A stretch of DNA of 64,000 nucleotides from Multifurca ochricompacta (taxonomy: Eukaryota > Basidiomycota > Agaricomycetes > Russulales > Russulaceae). Positions 21,479 through 33,885 of this stretch are shown here, piece after piece. Location of the stretch: assembly GCA_022496185.1 (NCBI GenBank), contig WTXG01000173.1, positions 1-64,000 of the forward strand, given 5' to 3'. The notes beneath the pieces were generated by a model. It made no database searches. It was not told the origin of the DNA and worked only from the letters and a program-made list of their open reading frames with translations. Positions within the stretch are counted from its first letter, which is position 1. Every line of letters starts with the position of its first letter. The position numbers were made by a program, and so were the translations under genes.

Positions 21479-24335
21479 TAGTGATTGGCAGGGGTAACCC
21501 TGGGGTATCCTCGTTGGTACCCGTACCCGTACCTGTGGGTTACCCACAGGTCACCTGTGAAAATGCGTGCAAGTTCTTTACTTGCATCACACATTTCAGA
21601 TACCTGGCCTGGGCCTTCCCAGACCAAGAAGATACACAGTGCATTCATTTGTGGCTGCTTAAGATCCCTCAATGACTCTTATTTTATGTTCAGAAGATTA
21701 AGATAATTCATTATTCCTAGTGATTGTCAAGGGTTTTCATACCCACGTGGGTAAGTGCCACGGGTTTTGCCGGGTACGGGTATGGGTATATGGCTCCCAA
21801 CCCGTGGAAACCCGTACCCGCGCGGCGGGTTTGGCGGGTATAGGCGCCGATTATCCATTGACAAGATCAGTAGAATTTCCAAGATAAAACACATCTGCAG
21901 CCACAAAAATACAAGATCTCGTCTGATGTATGATACAGGGTGAATTTAAATATGTTCTAGTGTTATCCTACAAAATATCAAAGCAGAGCAACGGTGCGAT
22001 GTAAAATAAAACTGTTATCAGTGATCTACATTCTTGAAAATCATGATGCATCTGTTTTATTAACACGCGACCAATTCTGCCGGTCTGGCACTATCTAAAA
22101 TACACTCTAGACTACTTTAGACTATTCTATAATCTAATTATCAAATTACTTTATTGAAACAAGGCCCGCGTGTATCTACAAGCTGCATGGGGCAGCGACT
22201 ACATTGCATTGCATGGTGGTCTGACCTCCTTCCTATTAAGGAAGGTTGACTTAAACGCACAGAATTGTGCATCCAGGGACCAGGACAGTCGCGCTTGTAT
22301 GAAATGAAACTAGAATAATAAAATAATAATGTAAATAAAAGATCCTTTTAATCTTCTGAACATAAAACAACAATTTTTGAGGAATCTTGAGTAGCCATAA
22401 ATGAATGCGTTGTGTCCAAGTGCTTATCTCCCTGACCGGGATGGCCCAGGCCATTTATCCGAAATGCGCAGAAATGCAAAGATTGGTCGCGCTCGTATAA
22501 AATTGAAACCAGAATAATAAAATAAAAATGGAATAATAAATTATCTTAATCTTATGAACATAAAATAGGAATCTTTGAGGGATCTTGAGTAGCCATAAAT
22601 GAACGCGTTGTGTCTGAGTGCGTATCTCCTTGACCGGGATGGCCTGGGCCGATTGTCCGAAATGCGCGATGCAAGTAAAGAACTTGCACGCGTTTCATTT
22701 TATGGGTAACCCAGGTATCAAAACAATTATCCAGGGGTTACCCCTGCCAATGTCTATGTGTTCATTAAATTTTTTTGCATTCTGTGTGGTTATCTGACAG
22801 GCTATTCATCAATGTTCTATAACATCCTATCTAATCATCTCTGTATACTGGATTTTAGTTGTGCTTGTATAAAATTGAAAGCAGAATAATAAAATAATAA
22901 TGGAATAATGAATTATCTTAATCTTCTGAACATAAAACAAGAGCCATTGAGGGATCTTAAGCAGCCACAAATAAACGCGTTGTATATCTTCTTGGTCCGG
23001 GAAGTCCTGGGCCGGTTATCCGAAATGCGCGATGCAAGTAAAGAACTTGCACGCGTTTTCACGGGTTACCCGTACCCGTAGTGACGGGTATGGGTACGGG
23101 TACGGGTACCAACGGGTATACCCCAGGGTTACCCCTGCCAATCACTAATTATTCCATTTTTATTTTATTATTCTGCTTTCAATTTTATACAAGCACAACT
23201 TAAATACAGTATCAAGAGATGATTAGATAGGATGTTATAGAACATTGATGAAAAGCCTGTCAGATAACCACACAGAATGCAAAAAAATTTGATGAACACA
23301 TAGCAATTTGCAGGGGTAACCCCTGGTAATTGTTTTGATACCTGGGTTACCCATAAAATGAAATGCATGCAAGTTCTTTACTTGCATTGCACATTTCGGA
23401 TATCCAGCCCGGGACATCCCGGTCAAGGAGATATGCACTTGGACACAACGTGTTCATTTATGGCTACTCAAGATCCCTCAAAGATTCCTATTTTATGTTC
23501 ATAAGATTAAGATAATTTATTATTCCATTTTTATTTTATTATTCTGGTTTCAATTTTATACAAGCACGACCAATCTTTGCATTTCTGCACATTTCGGATA
23601 AATGGCCTGGGCCATCCCGGTCAGGGAGATAAGCACTTGGACACAACGCATTCATTTATGGCTACTCAAGATTCCTCAAAATTGTTGGTTTATGTTCAGA
23701 AGATTAAAGGATCTTTTATTTACATTATTATTTTATTATTCTAGTTTCATTTCATACAAGCATGACTGTCCTGGTCCTGGATGCACAATTCTGCATGTTT
23801 AAGTCAACCTTCCTTAATAGGAAGGAGGTCAGACCACCATGCAATGCAATGTAGTCGCTGCCCCATGCAGCTTGTAGATACACGCGGGCCTTGTTTCAAT
23901 AAAGTAATTTGATAATTAGATTATAGAATAGTCTATATTAGTCTAGAGAGTATTTTAGATAGTGCCAGACCAGCAGAATTGGTTGCGCGTTAATAAAACA
24001 GATGCATCATGATTTTCAAGAATGTAGATCACTGATAACAGTTTTATTTTACATCACACTGTTGATCTGCTTTGATATTTTGTAGGATAATACTAGAACA
24101 TATTTAACACCACCCTGTAGCATACATCAGACGAGATCTTGTATTTTTGTGGCTGCAGATGTGTTTTATCTTGGAAATTCTACTGATCTTGTCAATGGAT
24201 AATTGGCGCCTATACCTGCCAAACCCACTGCGTGGGTACGGGTTTCCATGGGTTGGGAGCCATATACCCATACCTGTACCTGGCAAAACCCATGGCACTT
24301 ACCTGCATGGGTATGAAAACCCTTGACAATCACTA
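21479..24335 (-). mobile_element. hAT-type element F2, reverse, carrying F3
   Basis: The ends are TAGTGATTGGCAGGGG and CCTTGACAATCACTA, with GCAAGAGT and GCGAGAGT flanks (seven of eight match). Without the nested F3 it is about 1419 bp and matches F1 in reverse. No coding capacity. Confidence 0.92.
21718..23147 (+). mobile_element. hAT-type element F3 nested in F2
   Basis: A complete 1430-bp copy, TAGTGATTGTCAAGGG to CCTGCCAATCACTA, with ATTATTCC duplicated (21710-21717 and 23148-23155). The target lies in an internal AT-rich unit of F2. Confidence 0.94.
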
Positions 24336-24380
24336 GCGAGAGTATTGCACTCCTGGTGGCATCACAGTGTTGTAATGTAA

Positions 24381-25625
24381 TGCTCAGCAGGGCGTTCTGT
24401 GCAACATGCACCGATCAGCTTGAGTCCACCAGTCCAGCACTAGTCAGCCACATCTGTGGCACCTGACACTGTGGGTCCGGGATCTACAACAGGCCTAGCA
24501 CAACAGGGCTAGCCTCTTAGCTCCAGGATGGATAGGAAAATGTGCCATAACCAAGCACAGAGGAAGATGGGAAGAGTCAGCCAAAGGGAGCTAATCCCCT
24601 AAGGCTGTTGAGTGGGAACAGGGCCAAGCTGAGTGTGCTGAAGCCCTATAGAGCGGCAAGAAGGTTCAAAAGGAAGGGTACACACCCATTGCCAGAGGCA
24701 ATGGGGGTCCCTGTAAGGATCTCAAAGGCACAAAAGAAGGGGAAAAGGCTGTGATAGATTCTGGGGTCTAAGGTCTCTAGGCTGAAGGCCCATAGAGGTC
24801 AAATCTAGGGTTGTACAAACTGTCTACAGGGTCTTATATACTGTATGGGGATCTGGTTTGTAGCTAATCAGGAACAGGGTCAGAGTCCTTATCATCCAAT
24901 AGCAGATAAGATGTCAAATATAGTCCATGATAAGGATAAGCCTTATCAGAAGCATAATCATGTGGGACAGCCCCACAGGAGTCATATCAGTGTGGGAGGA
25001 TTCCCACCAGGGTCAGGGGTAAATGGGGAGATAACAGGTCCCACAGGAGTCAGGGTGGATGTGGGAATACTCCCACAGGAATCAGAGAAGTGAATGATGA
25101 GCCAGATGGGCCATGTGATCAGAAAGGGGTAAATGATCAGATGAAGATGCTGTGATCAGGGTCAGGGATCACATGGTCCAAAGTCACATGGTCAGGGATC
25201 ACATGGCCAGGAGTCACATGACTGGCAGAGGGTCAAGTACAAGCCAAAGTCGTCTAGTTGTCTGGACTGGTCAGATTGGCAGGGACAATGTCAGGGGTTC
25301 CTATGGGTGTCAAGCACAGGGATAGGGTCAGGAGCAGTGGCCAAGGCATAAGCCAAGGCAGCAAGGAAGGGTGGTGTACATCCAACAGTGTAGCAGCTTA
25401 ACTACCAGCAGGTTAGGTGTAAATGGTGGCATGGGAGGTCAGTCCTATGAACAATGTCACAGGAATCAGGGTAGGGTCCTGGGCACACAGGCCACAGGCA
25501 TCAAGGAAGGTCCCAAGGCAACAGGCCAAGGGCATCAAAGAGTGGTCCAGAGAAGGAGGAGATCAAGGATAGTGCAAGGAATCAGGCATGGTGTACAGGG
25601 TTAGGAAAAGAGTAGGGTCGTAACA
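24381..25625 (-). repeat. Solo LTR family I
   Basis: A 1245-bp segment from TGCTCAGCAGGG to GGTCGTAACA with TGTAA on both sides (24376-24380 and 25626-25630). A TATATAAGACCC-like box on the minus strand near 24835 suggests reverse orientation. It is rich in imperfect short repeats of the type 'CACAGGAGTCA'. A 90-bp fragment of it recurs at 54896-54986. Confidence 0.75.
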
Positions 25626-26410
25626 TGTAAGGTTTTGTATCCTCAAGTTTGAATCCTGCATTAGAAGAACTTGGCAATTGAGAGAGAATGTGTTGAATAG
25701 GACTGTGTGCCATCTGTTTGATGGTGAAGGATGGGTACAGCTGACCAGTACACTTTCCATTTTTGGTACTCACTGGATTGCTGACGGTACAGTAGGGCTG
25801 CATGCTGTACCCATAGCTTATGGTATGATGGTGCTGTAGTACGGTGCTGTACCCATACCATACCAGCTCAAGTCAATCATCAAGACAGATGGTTACGGGT
25901 ATGGAAAATGCCATCCGAACCCATCAAAAAACGGCCGTAGACGGCATTAGATGGCATGGATGGCAGGGCTTTAATCTTGTCATTAAGCCACCAAAACTCC
26001 CCCACTATAGTATCTTTACCTATTTAGATAGTAGATAAGTGTTAGCTAAATATGGTAAAGATAAGAGATAAGATAAACTAACTAATACTCACTTCAGTTT
26101 ATGTGGTCAAAACTGAAGTGAACATGTACAGAATAGTGACCTTTTATACTGCTCAGAGGAGCATGACAATAAGTAGAATAAATATAGTTATTTAAATGTG
26201 ACAAGACAGAAGGAATGTGTTGTGTGTGCAATGTCTCTGAATCAATTATCTGATGCACTTTAGATTATCTTATCATAATCATAAGATCGAGTCCACCCAG
26301 GAGCCCAGCTGTCCGGTCTCTGGTCCCAGTTGCAACCGGCCCATCTCAACAGCATATTATAGAGTAGATTAGATTAGTGGATGGGGCACAATCTCCCTCT
26401 GTTGCCTGAC
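25626..26410. repeat. Mosaic of old repeat fragments
   Basis: 25690-25815 is similar, in reverse, to the centre of the large inverted repeat near 28372-28500 (shared 'CCATTTTTGGTACTCAC'). 26010-26230 is a diverged copy of the copia 2 LTR (shared AATACTCACTTCAGTT and ACTGAAGTGAAC). Between and after them I see no gene. Confidence 0.5.
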
Positions 26411-27213
26411 AAGAAGCAGTTGCAGCAGTCGAACCTTGCCTCACCCAATCAACTCCATTACCTTTACTTTTCCCTGTGGGGTTTTTTCAATGGGGCGCCG
26501 CCCTAATACATTTACAGTAGCTACTAGGGGTGTTACGTCCGGTGCGGGATGTTCCACACGACTTGTGTGACAGCTCGATCTACGGATTCAGGTAGGAAGT
26601 CAATAGGACTTCCTGGAGTTTGGGTGAAGTGAGTCAAAGTCCAGAGGGCTGCCCCTCGAGACAATGTTAAGTGGAAAGTGCCAAAAGCACTTGAGACAAA
26701 CGAGTCAGAGTTTCAAAGGGGATGTCCAGAAGACAAGCACTGATGTATTCAATAAGTCGAGTCTGAGGTCTACAAGGTAGATACAGCAGACTTATATATG
26801 TAAGTAAACGGGCGTCTATGCGATAAGGGACTAGGATCAGGTGGGCCCAAATATACGGAAGTGGAGGGCGTAAAGCCTAGCTTCTGATAGGGTATTAAGT
26901 AAGTGTCTGGTCATAAAGATAAGGAGATAAGGAGATAAGAGAGCAAACAGCGGTACACAGTCAGTCAACAGATACAAAGCAAGTCACGGGGATGGAAGTA
27001 AGGCACGTGAGGGATCCCAGGATGGGGACGTGATCTGGAAGTGTAAAGTAGGCGGTAAAGAAGGGTCGTCGTTTGGGAGAGTGAAGAAGACAGGAAGAGA
27101 GGGTAAAAATTGTAACAAGGGGACCCTTTGTACTAGATAGCCATGCGACCTAGGCAAGGCCTTGCAAGTGCGTCAATGAAACTTGATTCAAAAAAAAAAA
27201 AGAAGCAGTTGCA
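26411..27213 (+). repeat. Short poly-A retroposon with 14-bp duplication, split by LTR A
   Basis: AAGAAGCAGTTGCA occurs at 26411-26424 and again at 27200-27213, directly after a run of A (27190-27200). Between them, without the LTR at 26531-27117, about 175-190 bp remain. That is the structure of a LINE-mobilised SINE or processed RNA copy. I could not match its body to tRNA, 5S or 7SL by eye. Confidence 0.65.
26531..27117 (-). repeat. Solo LTR family A in the poly-A retroposon
   Basis: 587 bp, TGTTACGTCCGG to AAATTGTAACA, with AGGGG on both sides (26526-26530 and 27118-27122). Reverse orientation. Confidence 0.94.
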
Positions 27214-27540
27214 TCTTGCACACACACAAGCTGATACTGCACTGGGTCATTGAGCTGTCTATTAGTCTATATATTTGATTTTTGCCTTATTGTAATTGAA
27301 TTTTGGTCTGCCAGAGTCCAGTTGGAGGTATGCTCACATTTACCACACTTGGCTTTAGGAGTTGCCTTGTGCAAGCCCAAATATAGTTTTTGGGATGCCC
27401 CTTTTTGGGGCATGTTTTGGTATTGTTTCTCTGATGTCTCTTTTGTGATAATGTACCTACAATTACATTTATTGAGGGAGTTCATGTTCCAGTATGCCCT
27501 GTTTACACCAATCACACTCACAGAAGCAAATGCAATGCTT
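27214..27540. other. No supported gene
   Basis: An 84-codon minus frame (27521-27267) contains a CGKC and several charged residues but has no recognisable domain. The rest shows nothing I can name. It may be the outer part of the inverted-repeat element that follows. Confidence 0.3.
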
Positions 27541-28703
27541 GAAGTCCCTCTATGAGTTTCAGATTATGGCTGGTAAAGTAGATTGTTGGTGTTATGATCA
27601 GGACTGAGTGACCCTATTTTCTTCACTCTCCCTAATGAGAATCCCTCTCTCCCGCCAACCCTTCACTTCTTGATCATGTCCCAGTCATGGAACCCCTCAT
27701 GTGCCTTACTTCCCTCCCCGTGACCTCCTTTGTACATATTGACTCATTGTTTGTGCTTGCTTATGCCTTATCTCCTTATCTTCTTATCTCCTTATCTCTA
27801 AGACCGGACACTTACTTAATTCCCGATTAGAAGCCAGGCTTTATGCCCTCTGCTTTTGTACATTCGGACCCACTTGACTCCATATCCCTTATCTATAGAT
27901 GCCCACCTGTTTACATATATAAGTCCGTCGTAGTTACAGTGTAGACCTCAGACTTGACTTATCGAATACATCGGTGCCTGTCTTCCGGACATCCTCCTTT
28001 GAATCTTTGACTCATTTGTCTCAGTGCTTTTGGCACTTCTCCATTCAACATTGTCTTAGGGAACAGCCCCTTCAACTTTGACTCGTCACATTGAAACTCC
28101 AAGAGGTCCTTTTGGCCTCTTATCTGAATCACTGAATGAACGCTGTCACACAAGTTGTGTGGAATGTCCTGCACTGGACATAACAGTTGGGTATTGTACT
28201 CATAAACTACATAAAAATGTGTAGAATAGCCATAAGAATACACCTATTCATTGCTTTATCACTCTAAGCTTCTTGCTCATGCTACCCTGGTCAACTTTAT
28301 TTTCTCTAGTAATACCATCTACTACCATATACCATAAAACGGCCATACTGTACCCATACCATACTGTCAGTGATCTGGTGAGTACCAAAAATGGAAGGTG
28401 TATGGGTCAGCCATACCCATCCTTCACCATCAAATAGATGGCCATCACCATCAAACGGATGGCGCACAGCCCTACAGTACAGTATGGGTACAGTATGGCT
28501 GTTTTACGGTATACGGTAGTAGAGGGTATTACTAGAGAAAATAAAGTTGACCAGGGTAGCATGAGCAAGAAGCTTAGAGTGATAAAACAATGAATGGGTG
28601 TATTCTTATGGCTATTCTACACCTTTTTATGTAGTTTATGAGTACAATACCCAACAATCTACTTTACCAGCCATAATCTGAAACTCATAGAGGGACTTCA
28701 AGC
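27541..28703. repeat. Large inverted repeat, arms split by LTR A
   Basis: 27545-27589 plus 28186-28370 is the inverted copy of 28490-28703: 'CCTCTATGAGTTTCAG' in the left arm and its complement near 28686, then matching AAGCTTCTTGCTCATGC and complement near the centre. The loop carries 'CCATACCC'-type repeats. It looks like a foldback or MITE element. Its right arm ends where the copia 3 LTR begins, so the true end is hidden. Confidence 0.7.
27590..28185 (+). repeat. Solo LTR family A in the inverted repeat
   Basis: 596 bp, TGTTATGATCAGG to CTGGACATAACA, with GTTGG on both sides (27585-27589 and 28186-28190). Forward orientation, with ATATATAAG near 27918 and the presumed transcript start AGACTTGACTT shortly after. 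Confidence 0.94.
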
Positions 28704-30622
28704 TGTTGACACCCTATGTGTCTGGAGATGCTTCAGGCATCTAAGGTTCGCTTCAGCTGTAGATTAGATTAGATTAGATTCCGGAGTATCGGACTTTTTA
28801 TGTTATCTTTATTACATTCTTTTACTTCTTACTCAGCTGATTAGTGATGGATAGTGATTGGCAGGGGTAACCCTGGGGTATCCTTGTTGGTACCCATACC
28901 TGTGGGTTACCTGCAGGTCACCTGTGAAAATGTGTGCAAGTTCTTTACTTGCATCGCGCATTTCAGATAACTGGCCTGGGACTTCCCGGACCAAGAAGAT
29001 ACACAATGCGTTCATTTATGGCTGCTTAAGATCCCTCAATGACTCTTGTTTTATGCTCAGAAGATTAAGATAATTCATTATTCCATTTTTATTTTATTAT
29101 TCTGGTCTCAATTTTATACAAGCACAACTAAAATCCACCCCAATATACAGAGATGATTAGATAGGATGTTATAGAACATTGATGAAAAGCCTGTCAGATA
29201 ACCACACAGAATGCAAAATAATTTGATGAACACATAGCAATTGGCAGGGGTAACCCCTTGATAATTGTTTTGATACCTGGGTTACCCATAAAATGAAACA
29301 CGTGCAAGTTCTTTACTTGCATCGCGCATTTTGGACATCCGGCCTGGGACATCCTGGTCAAGGAGATAAGCACTTGGACACAGTGTGTTCATTTATGGCT
29401 ACTCAAGATCCCTCAAAGATTCCTATTTTATGTTCATAAGATTAAGATAATTTATTATTCTATTTTTATTTTATTATTCTGGTTTCAATTTTATATGAGC
29501 ACGACTGTTCTTTGCATTTCTGCACATTTTGGATAAATGGCCCAGGCCATCCCGGTCAAGGAGATAAGCAATGCATTCATTTATGGCTACTCAGGATCCT
29601 TCAAAAATTGTTGGTTTATGTTCAGAAGATTAAAAGAATCCTTTATTTACATTATTATTTTATTATTCTGGTTTCATTTCATACAAGCGTGACTGTCCTG
29701 GTCCCTGGATGCACAATTCTGCACATTTAAGTCAACCTTCCTTAATAGGAAGGAGGTCAGACCACCATGTGATGCAATGTAGTTGCTGCCCCATGCAGCT
29801 TGTAGATACACATGGGCCTTGTTTCAATAAAGTAATTTGATAATTAGATTATAGAATAGTCTATATTAGTCTAGAGTGTATTTTAGATAGTGCCAGACTG
29901 GCGGAAATGATCGCACGTTAATAAAACAAATGCATCATGATTTTCAAGAATGTAGATCACTGATAACACCTTTATTTTACATTGCACTGTTGATCTGCTT
30001 TGATATTTTGTAGGATAACACTAGAACATATTTACATTCATCCTGTAGCATACATCAGACGAGATCTTATATTTTTGTGGCTGCAGATGTGTTTTATCTT
30101 GGAAATTCTACTGATCTTGTCAATGCATAATTGGCATCTATACCCACCAAACCCGCTGCGCAGGTACGGGTTTCCATGGGTTGGGAGCCATATACCCGTA
30201 CCCATACCTGGCAAAACCCGTGGCGCTTACCCGCGCAGGTATGAAACCCCTTGACAATCACTAGTGATGGACTTAGTAATGCACAGTATAGCATGTGATT
30301 CTCCTTTGGCCAATGGCCTTTATCCCTCTTGTTTATTGTCTGGCACTTGTGGACTTATTCCCAGTGTGCACAGACCATCCTTTGGGGTATATAAGGGTGT
30401 CTGTTTCATCTCTTTCACTTCAGAGTTCTTCTAACCTCTGAAGTGTAAGTTCCTTCTACTATACTTCTCTTTTACCTTTGACTAACTGTCTCTTGTAGAC
30501 TACTTGTCTTTTAGGTGTGTAGTATAGTAATAGAGAGTTCTTCTAACCTCTGAAGTACTACTTGTCTTTTAGCTTTACTGCTACTAACCACAGTCAGTAA
30601 CCAGCAGCATGATTGTTCAACA
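28704..30622 (+). repeat. 5' LTR of copia 3 (family D), split by F4
   Basis: It starts TGTTGACACC and ends GATTGTTCAACA. With F4 (28852-30263) removed it matches the other family-D LTRs in forward orientation. A copia-type primer site follows immediately at 30623, so this is a 5' LTR and not a solo. Confidence 0.85.
28852..30263 (-). mobile_element. hAT-type element F4 in copia 3 LTR
   Basis: A 1412-bp reverse copy with GTGATGGA duplicated exactly (28844-28851 and 30264-30271). Same ends, subterminal repeats and internal units as F1. No coding capacity. Confidence 0.95.
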
Positions 30623-30634
30623 GGTTATGGGCCC
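30623..30634 (+). promoter_or_regulatory. Primer-binding site of copia 3
   Basis: GGTTATGGGCCC directly after the family-D LTR, identical to the site of copia 2. It is complementary to the anticodon arm of initiator tRNA-Met. Confidence 0.8.
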
Positions 30635-31549
30635 TGCTGCTCAAACTGATCTGTAATTCCCTTTTTTGTTCATTACAGCCCAACTCACTCTTGCACAAAC
30701 AAGCTCTCACAAAAAGCTTCAAAGTCTTTCCCACTGCTTCTTCTGTGAGCTTTCCTATCTACTGTCTGTGCACCTTAACTAGTGATTGTCAAGGGGTTTC
30801 ATACCTGCACAGGTAAGCGCTGCAGGTTTTGCTGGGTATGGGTACAGGTATATGGCTCCCAACCCATGGAAACCCATACCCATGCAGCGGGTTTGGCAGG
30901 TATAGGCGCCAATTATCCATTGACAAGATCAGTAGAATTTCCAAGATAAAACACATCTGCAGCCACAAAAATACAAGATCTCGTCTGATGTATGCTACAG
31001 GGTGGCATTAAATATGTTCTAGTGTTATCCTACAAAATATCAAAGCAGATTAATGGTGCGATGTAAAATAAAATTCTTATCAGTGATCCACTTTCTTGAA
31101 AACCATGATACATCTGTTTTATTAATGCGTGACTAATTCTGCTAGTCTGGCACTATCTAAAATACACTCTAAACTAATATAGACTATTCTATAATCTAAT
31201 TATCAAATTACTTTATTGAAACAAGGCCTGCATGTGTCTACAAGCTGCATGGGGCTAGTGTTTAAAAGTCCGGTTGCCCTAACCGAAAAAGCGACCGGAA
31301 CTGGACCGGACCCAACCAAATGCAACCAGACCACCGGTTGCGGTTGCCCAGATTCTGTGACTTATCGGTTGCCGGTTGCATGCTATTACAGAATATTGAA
31401 AGACCGATGAAAACCGGTTTAGACCGGTTGCAACCGGTCTATTTCCATATATGGCATAGCCAAAGTCCACAGCCATGGGAATACCCGACTCGCAGATCCG
31501 AGTCACCCGGGAGAAATTCCTGTGGGCTCCTAAACTGGAAATAAATGGC

Positions 31550-31640
31550 CAAAATTGGGAATTGAACCCAAGACCTACAGTCAGAGCCATGTCTACACAC
31601 ACGCACTCCCACTCAACCACTGAGCCACACAGTCTCACTA
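31550..31640 (-). repeat. tRNA-like SINE head, reverse
   Basis: The minus strand shows a polymerase III A-box (GTGTGGCTCAGTGGTTGAGT, 31630-31611) and a B-box (GGTTCAATTCC, 31568-31558) about 45 nt apart. The acceptor stem of a real tRNA is not evident. Best read as the head of a tRNA-derived SINE. Confidence 0.6.
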
Positions 31641-31709
31641 CTAAAACCACACAATATATATTATATATGGTTACTAAGAGTATTATTAGATGTGTATCCT
31701 AAGTATCAT

Positions 31710-32160
31710 GACAGTTTGTGACGAATTTGTGACAATTTATCTGCTTAGTGCAACACTTGCATTTCCAGTCTCAATCTCCAGTGGAGATTCACATGGCTAG
31801 CCATTATACTGAGCATTCTACCTTACTTACAAGACACTAGAGTACATGTATTTAAACAGAACATATTGGAAAGACAGACCTCCAGCAGGGCCTATTGCCA
31901 CTGCTTCAACTCGCTTCTTGCACGCGTGCCCCTCTTGTAACTTGTGGGCCTCTTGAACGTTGACCGCGGCTCTTGTAGTTCGCTTTGACAGTCTTGAATC
32001 AACTTGCTTTTGATAGCCTTGACCTTGAGCCTCGATCCTGGCCCTCTGTGGTTCGCCTTAATACTGTGACTTGACTGATCCTTGACAGTCTCGACCTTGA
32101 CCTTGCGCACACTCCATAACTTGAAGGACTGCGGCTTGAATGACCTTGACACAGCAGAAA
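31710..32160 (+). repeat. Diverged LTR family G remnant in hAT2
   Basis: It shares 'CTCCAGTGGAGATTCACATG', TACATGTATTTAA, AGGGCCTATTGCC and a GACACAGCAGA end region with LTR G, with many changes and a gap in the middle. No clean duplication is seen. Confidence 0.65.
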
Positions 32161-32169
32161 TTAGAACAG

Positions 32170-33290
32170 ACTTAACAGAACTTAGAATGAGAAACACTCA
32201 CCGAACCCGCAAGGAGACGACAACGCGTCCCCTTTCCCGAATCCCCGAACGACAACGTCTCACTCAGCGCGAGAACCACAGACCCCTCCAATAGATGACG
32301 CGTCCCTCGAATACCAATCTCCGGATCAAAACTTAACAGACAGATCAGTAGCGCTAGACATTGAGAGCGCCTTACCGAGAACCAAAACTGCCTTGCCCTT
32401 CTTGCAAGCGACTCCCCGATCGACAGCGCCCCACTCGACGCTGAACCAACGAACCCGGATTTCCTCCTCGAACCTCGACTGGAAGCATGACTACTCCAGG
32501 AATCTTCAGTGACATCCATCGATATGAATCTTGCAGCTGTGGCGACCTCCTTCCCATTTGCCCTTCCTACCCGATTAACCAACGACGTCGACCCGAAGCT
32601 GAAAGGGAACGCACGCTAGTTAGAATCATAAGAGGAGAACGCACCTTTCAACTGACATACACGCCTCGCGGTCAACCTCTACCAAGGGACGTGGTACCAC
32701 GTCCGCCCTAACAATCTAGGACAGGACAAAGCTATTAGAAAAGCCCCAAAACAAAACCAGACTCAACGCACCTGATTCCTCCAGAACCCCACCAAACCAA
32801 ACACATCCTCCAACCGTCAATCGAAGCACTACCAGCAGGAGCGAACCTGGACACATGTCGACCACATTTCCTGAACCCCAACCTAGACAACGACAGCGAT
32901 CAGCTAAAGACCCAGAAGAAGGACACACCGACTTACTATTAACCACGACACCCAAGGATGGGACGACCGGAGGATGAATTGAAGAGGTACCACCCCATTG
33001 TTTGACGGAAACCGGGCAAAGGCAAAGTATTGGTGGACTCAGATAGAGCTCCACAACTTCCTGAATAACCAAGTGACAATCATAAGACATGAGATACCCA
33101 GAGTGTCCATGTGTTGGGCCTAATGAGAGGACCAAAAATTAACCGATGGGCGACGGAGAAGATGAGGTGGCTAGCCAATGTAGCCCACACTAGAATTCAA
33201 GAGCCGCACCCGTGGGAGAAATTCCGACAAGTGTTTCAGGTGGCATTCACCGATATAACCGCCGAGCAAAAAGTGTTACAACTTGTATTA
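32170..33290 (+). pseudogene. Gypsy 4-type leader and gag fragment in hAT2
   Basis: The start (ACTCACCGAACCCGCAAGG) resembles 40290-40330. The end carries a gag stretch: W-x-Q-I-E-L-H-N-F-L, then LMRGPKINRWATEKM (near 33115) and HPWEKFRQVF. The matching piece of gypsy 4 at 51790-51990 reads LMRGPEIERWVVE. Frames are broken and no pol is present. It was captured or pre-existing inside hAT2. Confidence 0.65.
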
Positions 33291-33440
33291 GATGTATATC
33301 CTAAGTATCTAATTAATTGTGAACACATTTTTAATCTTATCACTTGTATTATCTATGTTGAACCAAACAAAGATACTGGTACAGATGTTCCAGGATAGCA
33401 GTCTGACATAATTGTGATTACACATAGATAACACTAGTGA

Positions 33441-33770
33441 TAAAATCAAAAACGCGTTCACAATTAATTAGATACTTAGGATATATACATCTAAGTGATA
33501 AGATCAAAAACGTGTTCACAATTAGTTAGATACTTAGGACATACATCTAAGTGATAAGATCAAAAATGCGTTCACAATTAATTAGATACTTAGGATATAC
33601 ATCTAATACAAGTGATAAGATCAAAAATGCGTTCACAATTAATTAGATACTTGGGATGTACATCTAAGTGATAAGATCAAAAATGCGTTCACAACTAATT
33701 AGATACTTAGGACATACATCTAAGTGATAAGATCGAAAACGCATTCACAATTAATTAGACACATGCATAA
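33441..33770. repeat. Minisatellite, about six units of 54-60 bp
   Basis: The unit reads roughly 'GTGATAAGATCAAAAATGCG' then TTCACAATTAATTAGATACTT and AGGATATACATCTAA, repeated about six times with small changes. A shorter inverted relative lies just upstream near 33290-33340. Confidence 0.8.
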
Positions 33771-33804
33771 CCCTATATATAATATATTGTGTGATTTTAC
33801 TAGT

Positions 33805-33885
33805 GAGGCTGGGTGGCTCAATGGTTAGAGCACCGGACCGAGTGTGTACTTGGAGGTCTTGGGTTCAATCACAGATGTTGCCATT
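33805..33885 (+). repeat. tRNA-like SINE head, forward
   Basis: A-box-like TGGCTCAATGGTTAGAGC (33814-33831) and B-box-like GGTTCAATCAC (33862-33872). Spacing fits a tRNA or a tRNA-derived SINE. I do not see a paired acceptor stem, so I do not call a working tRNA. Confidence 0.55.

Noticed and set aside
33441..33770. A CRISPR-like array
   Set aside because: The units are contiguous tandem repeats without unique spacers, in a eukaryotic transposon.
33805..33885. A tRNA gene
   Set aside because: A- and B-boxes are present but no convincing acceptor or anticodon stem was found, and a related reversed copy lies in the same element. A SINE head fits better.
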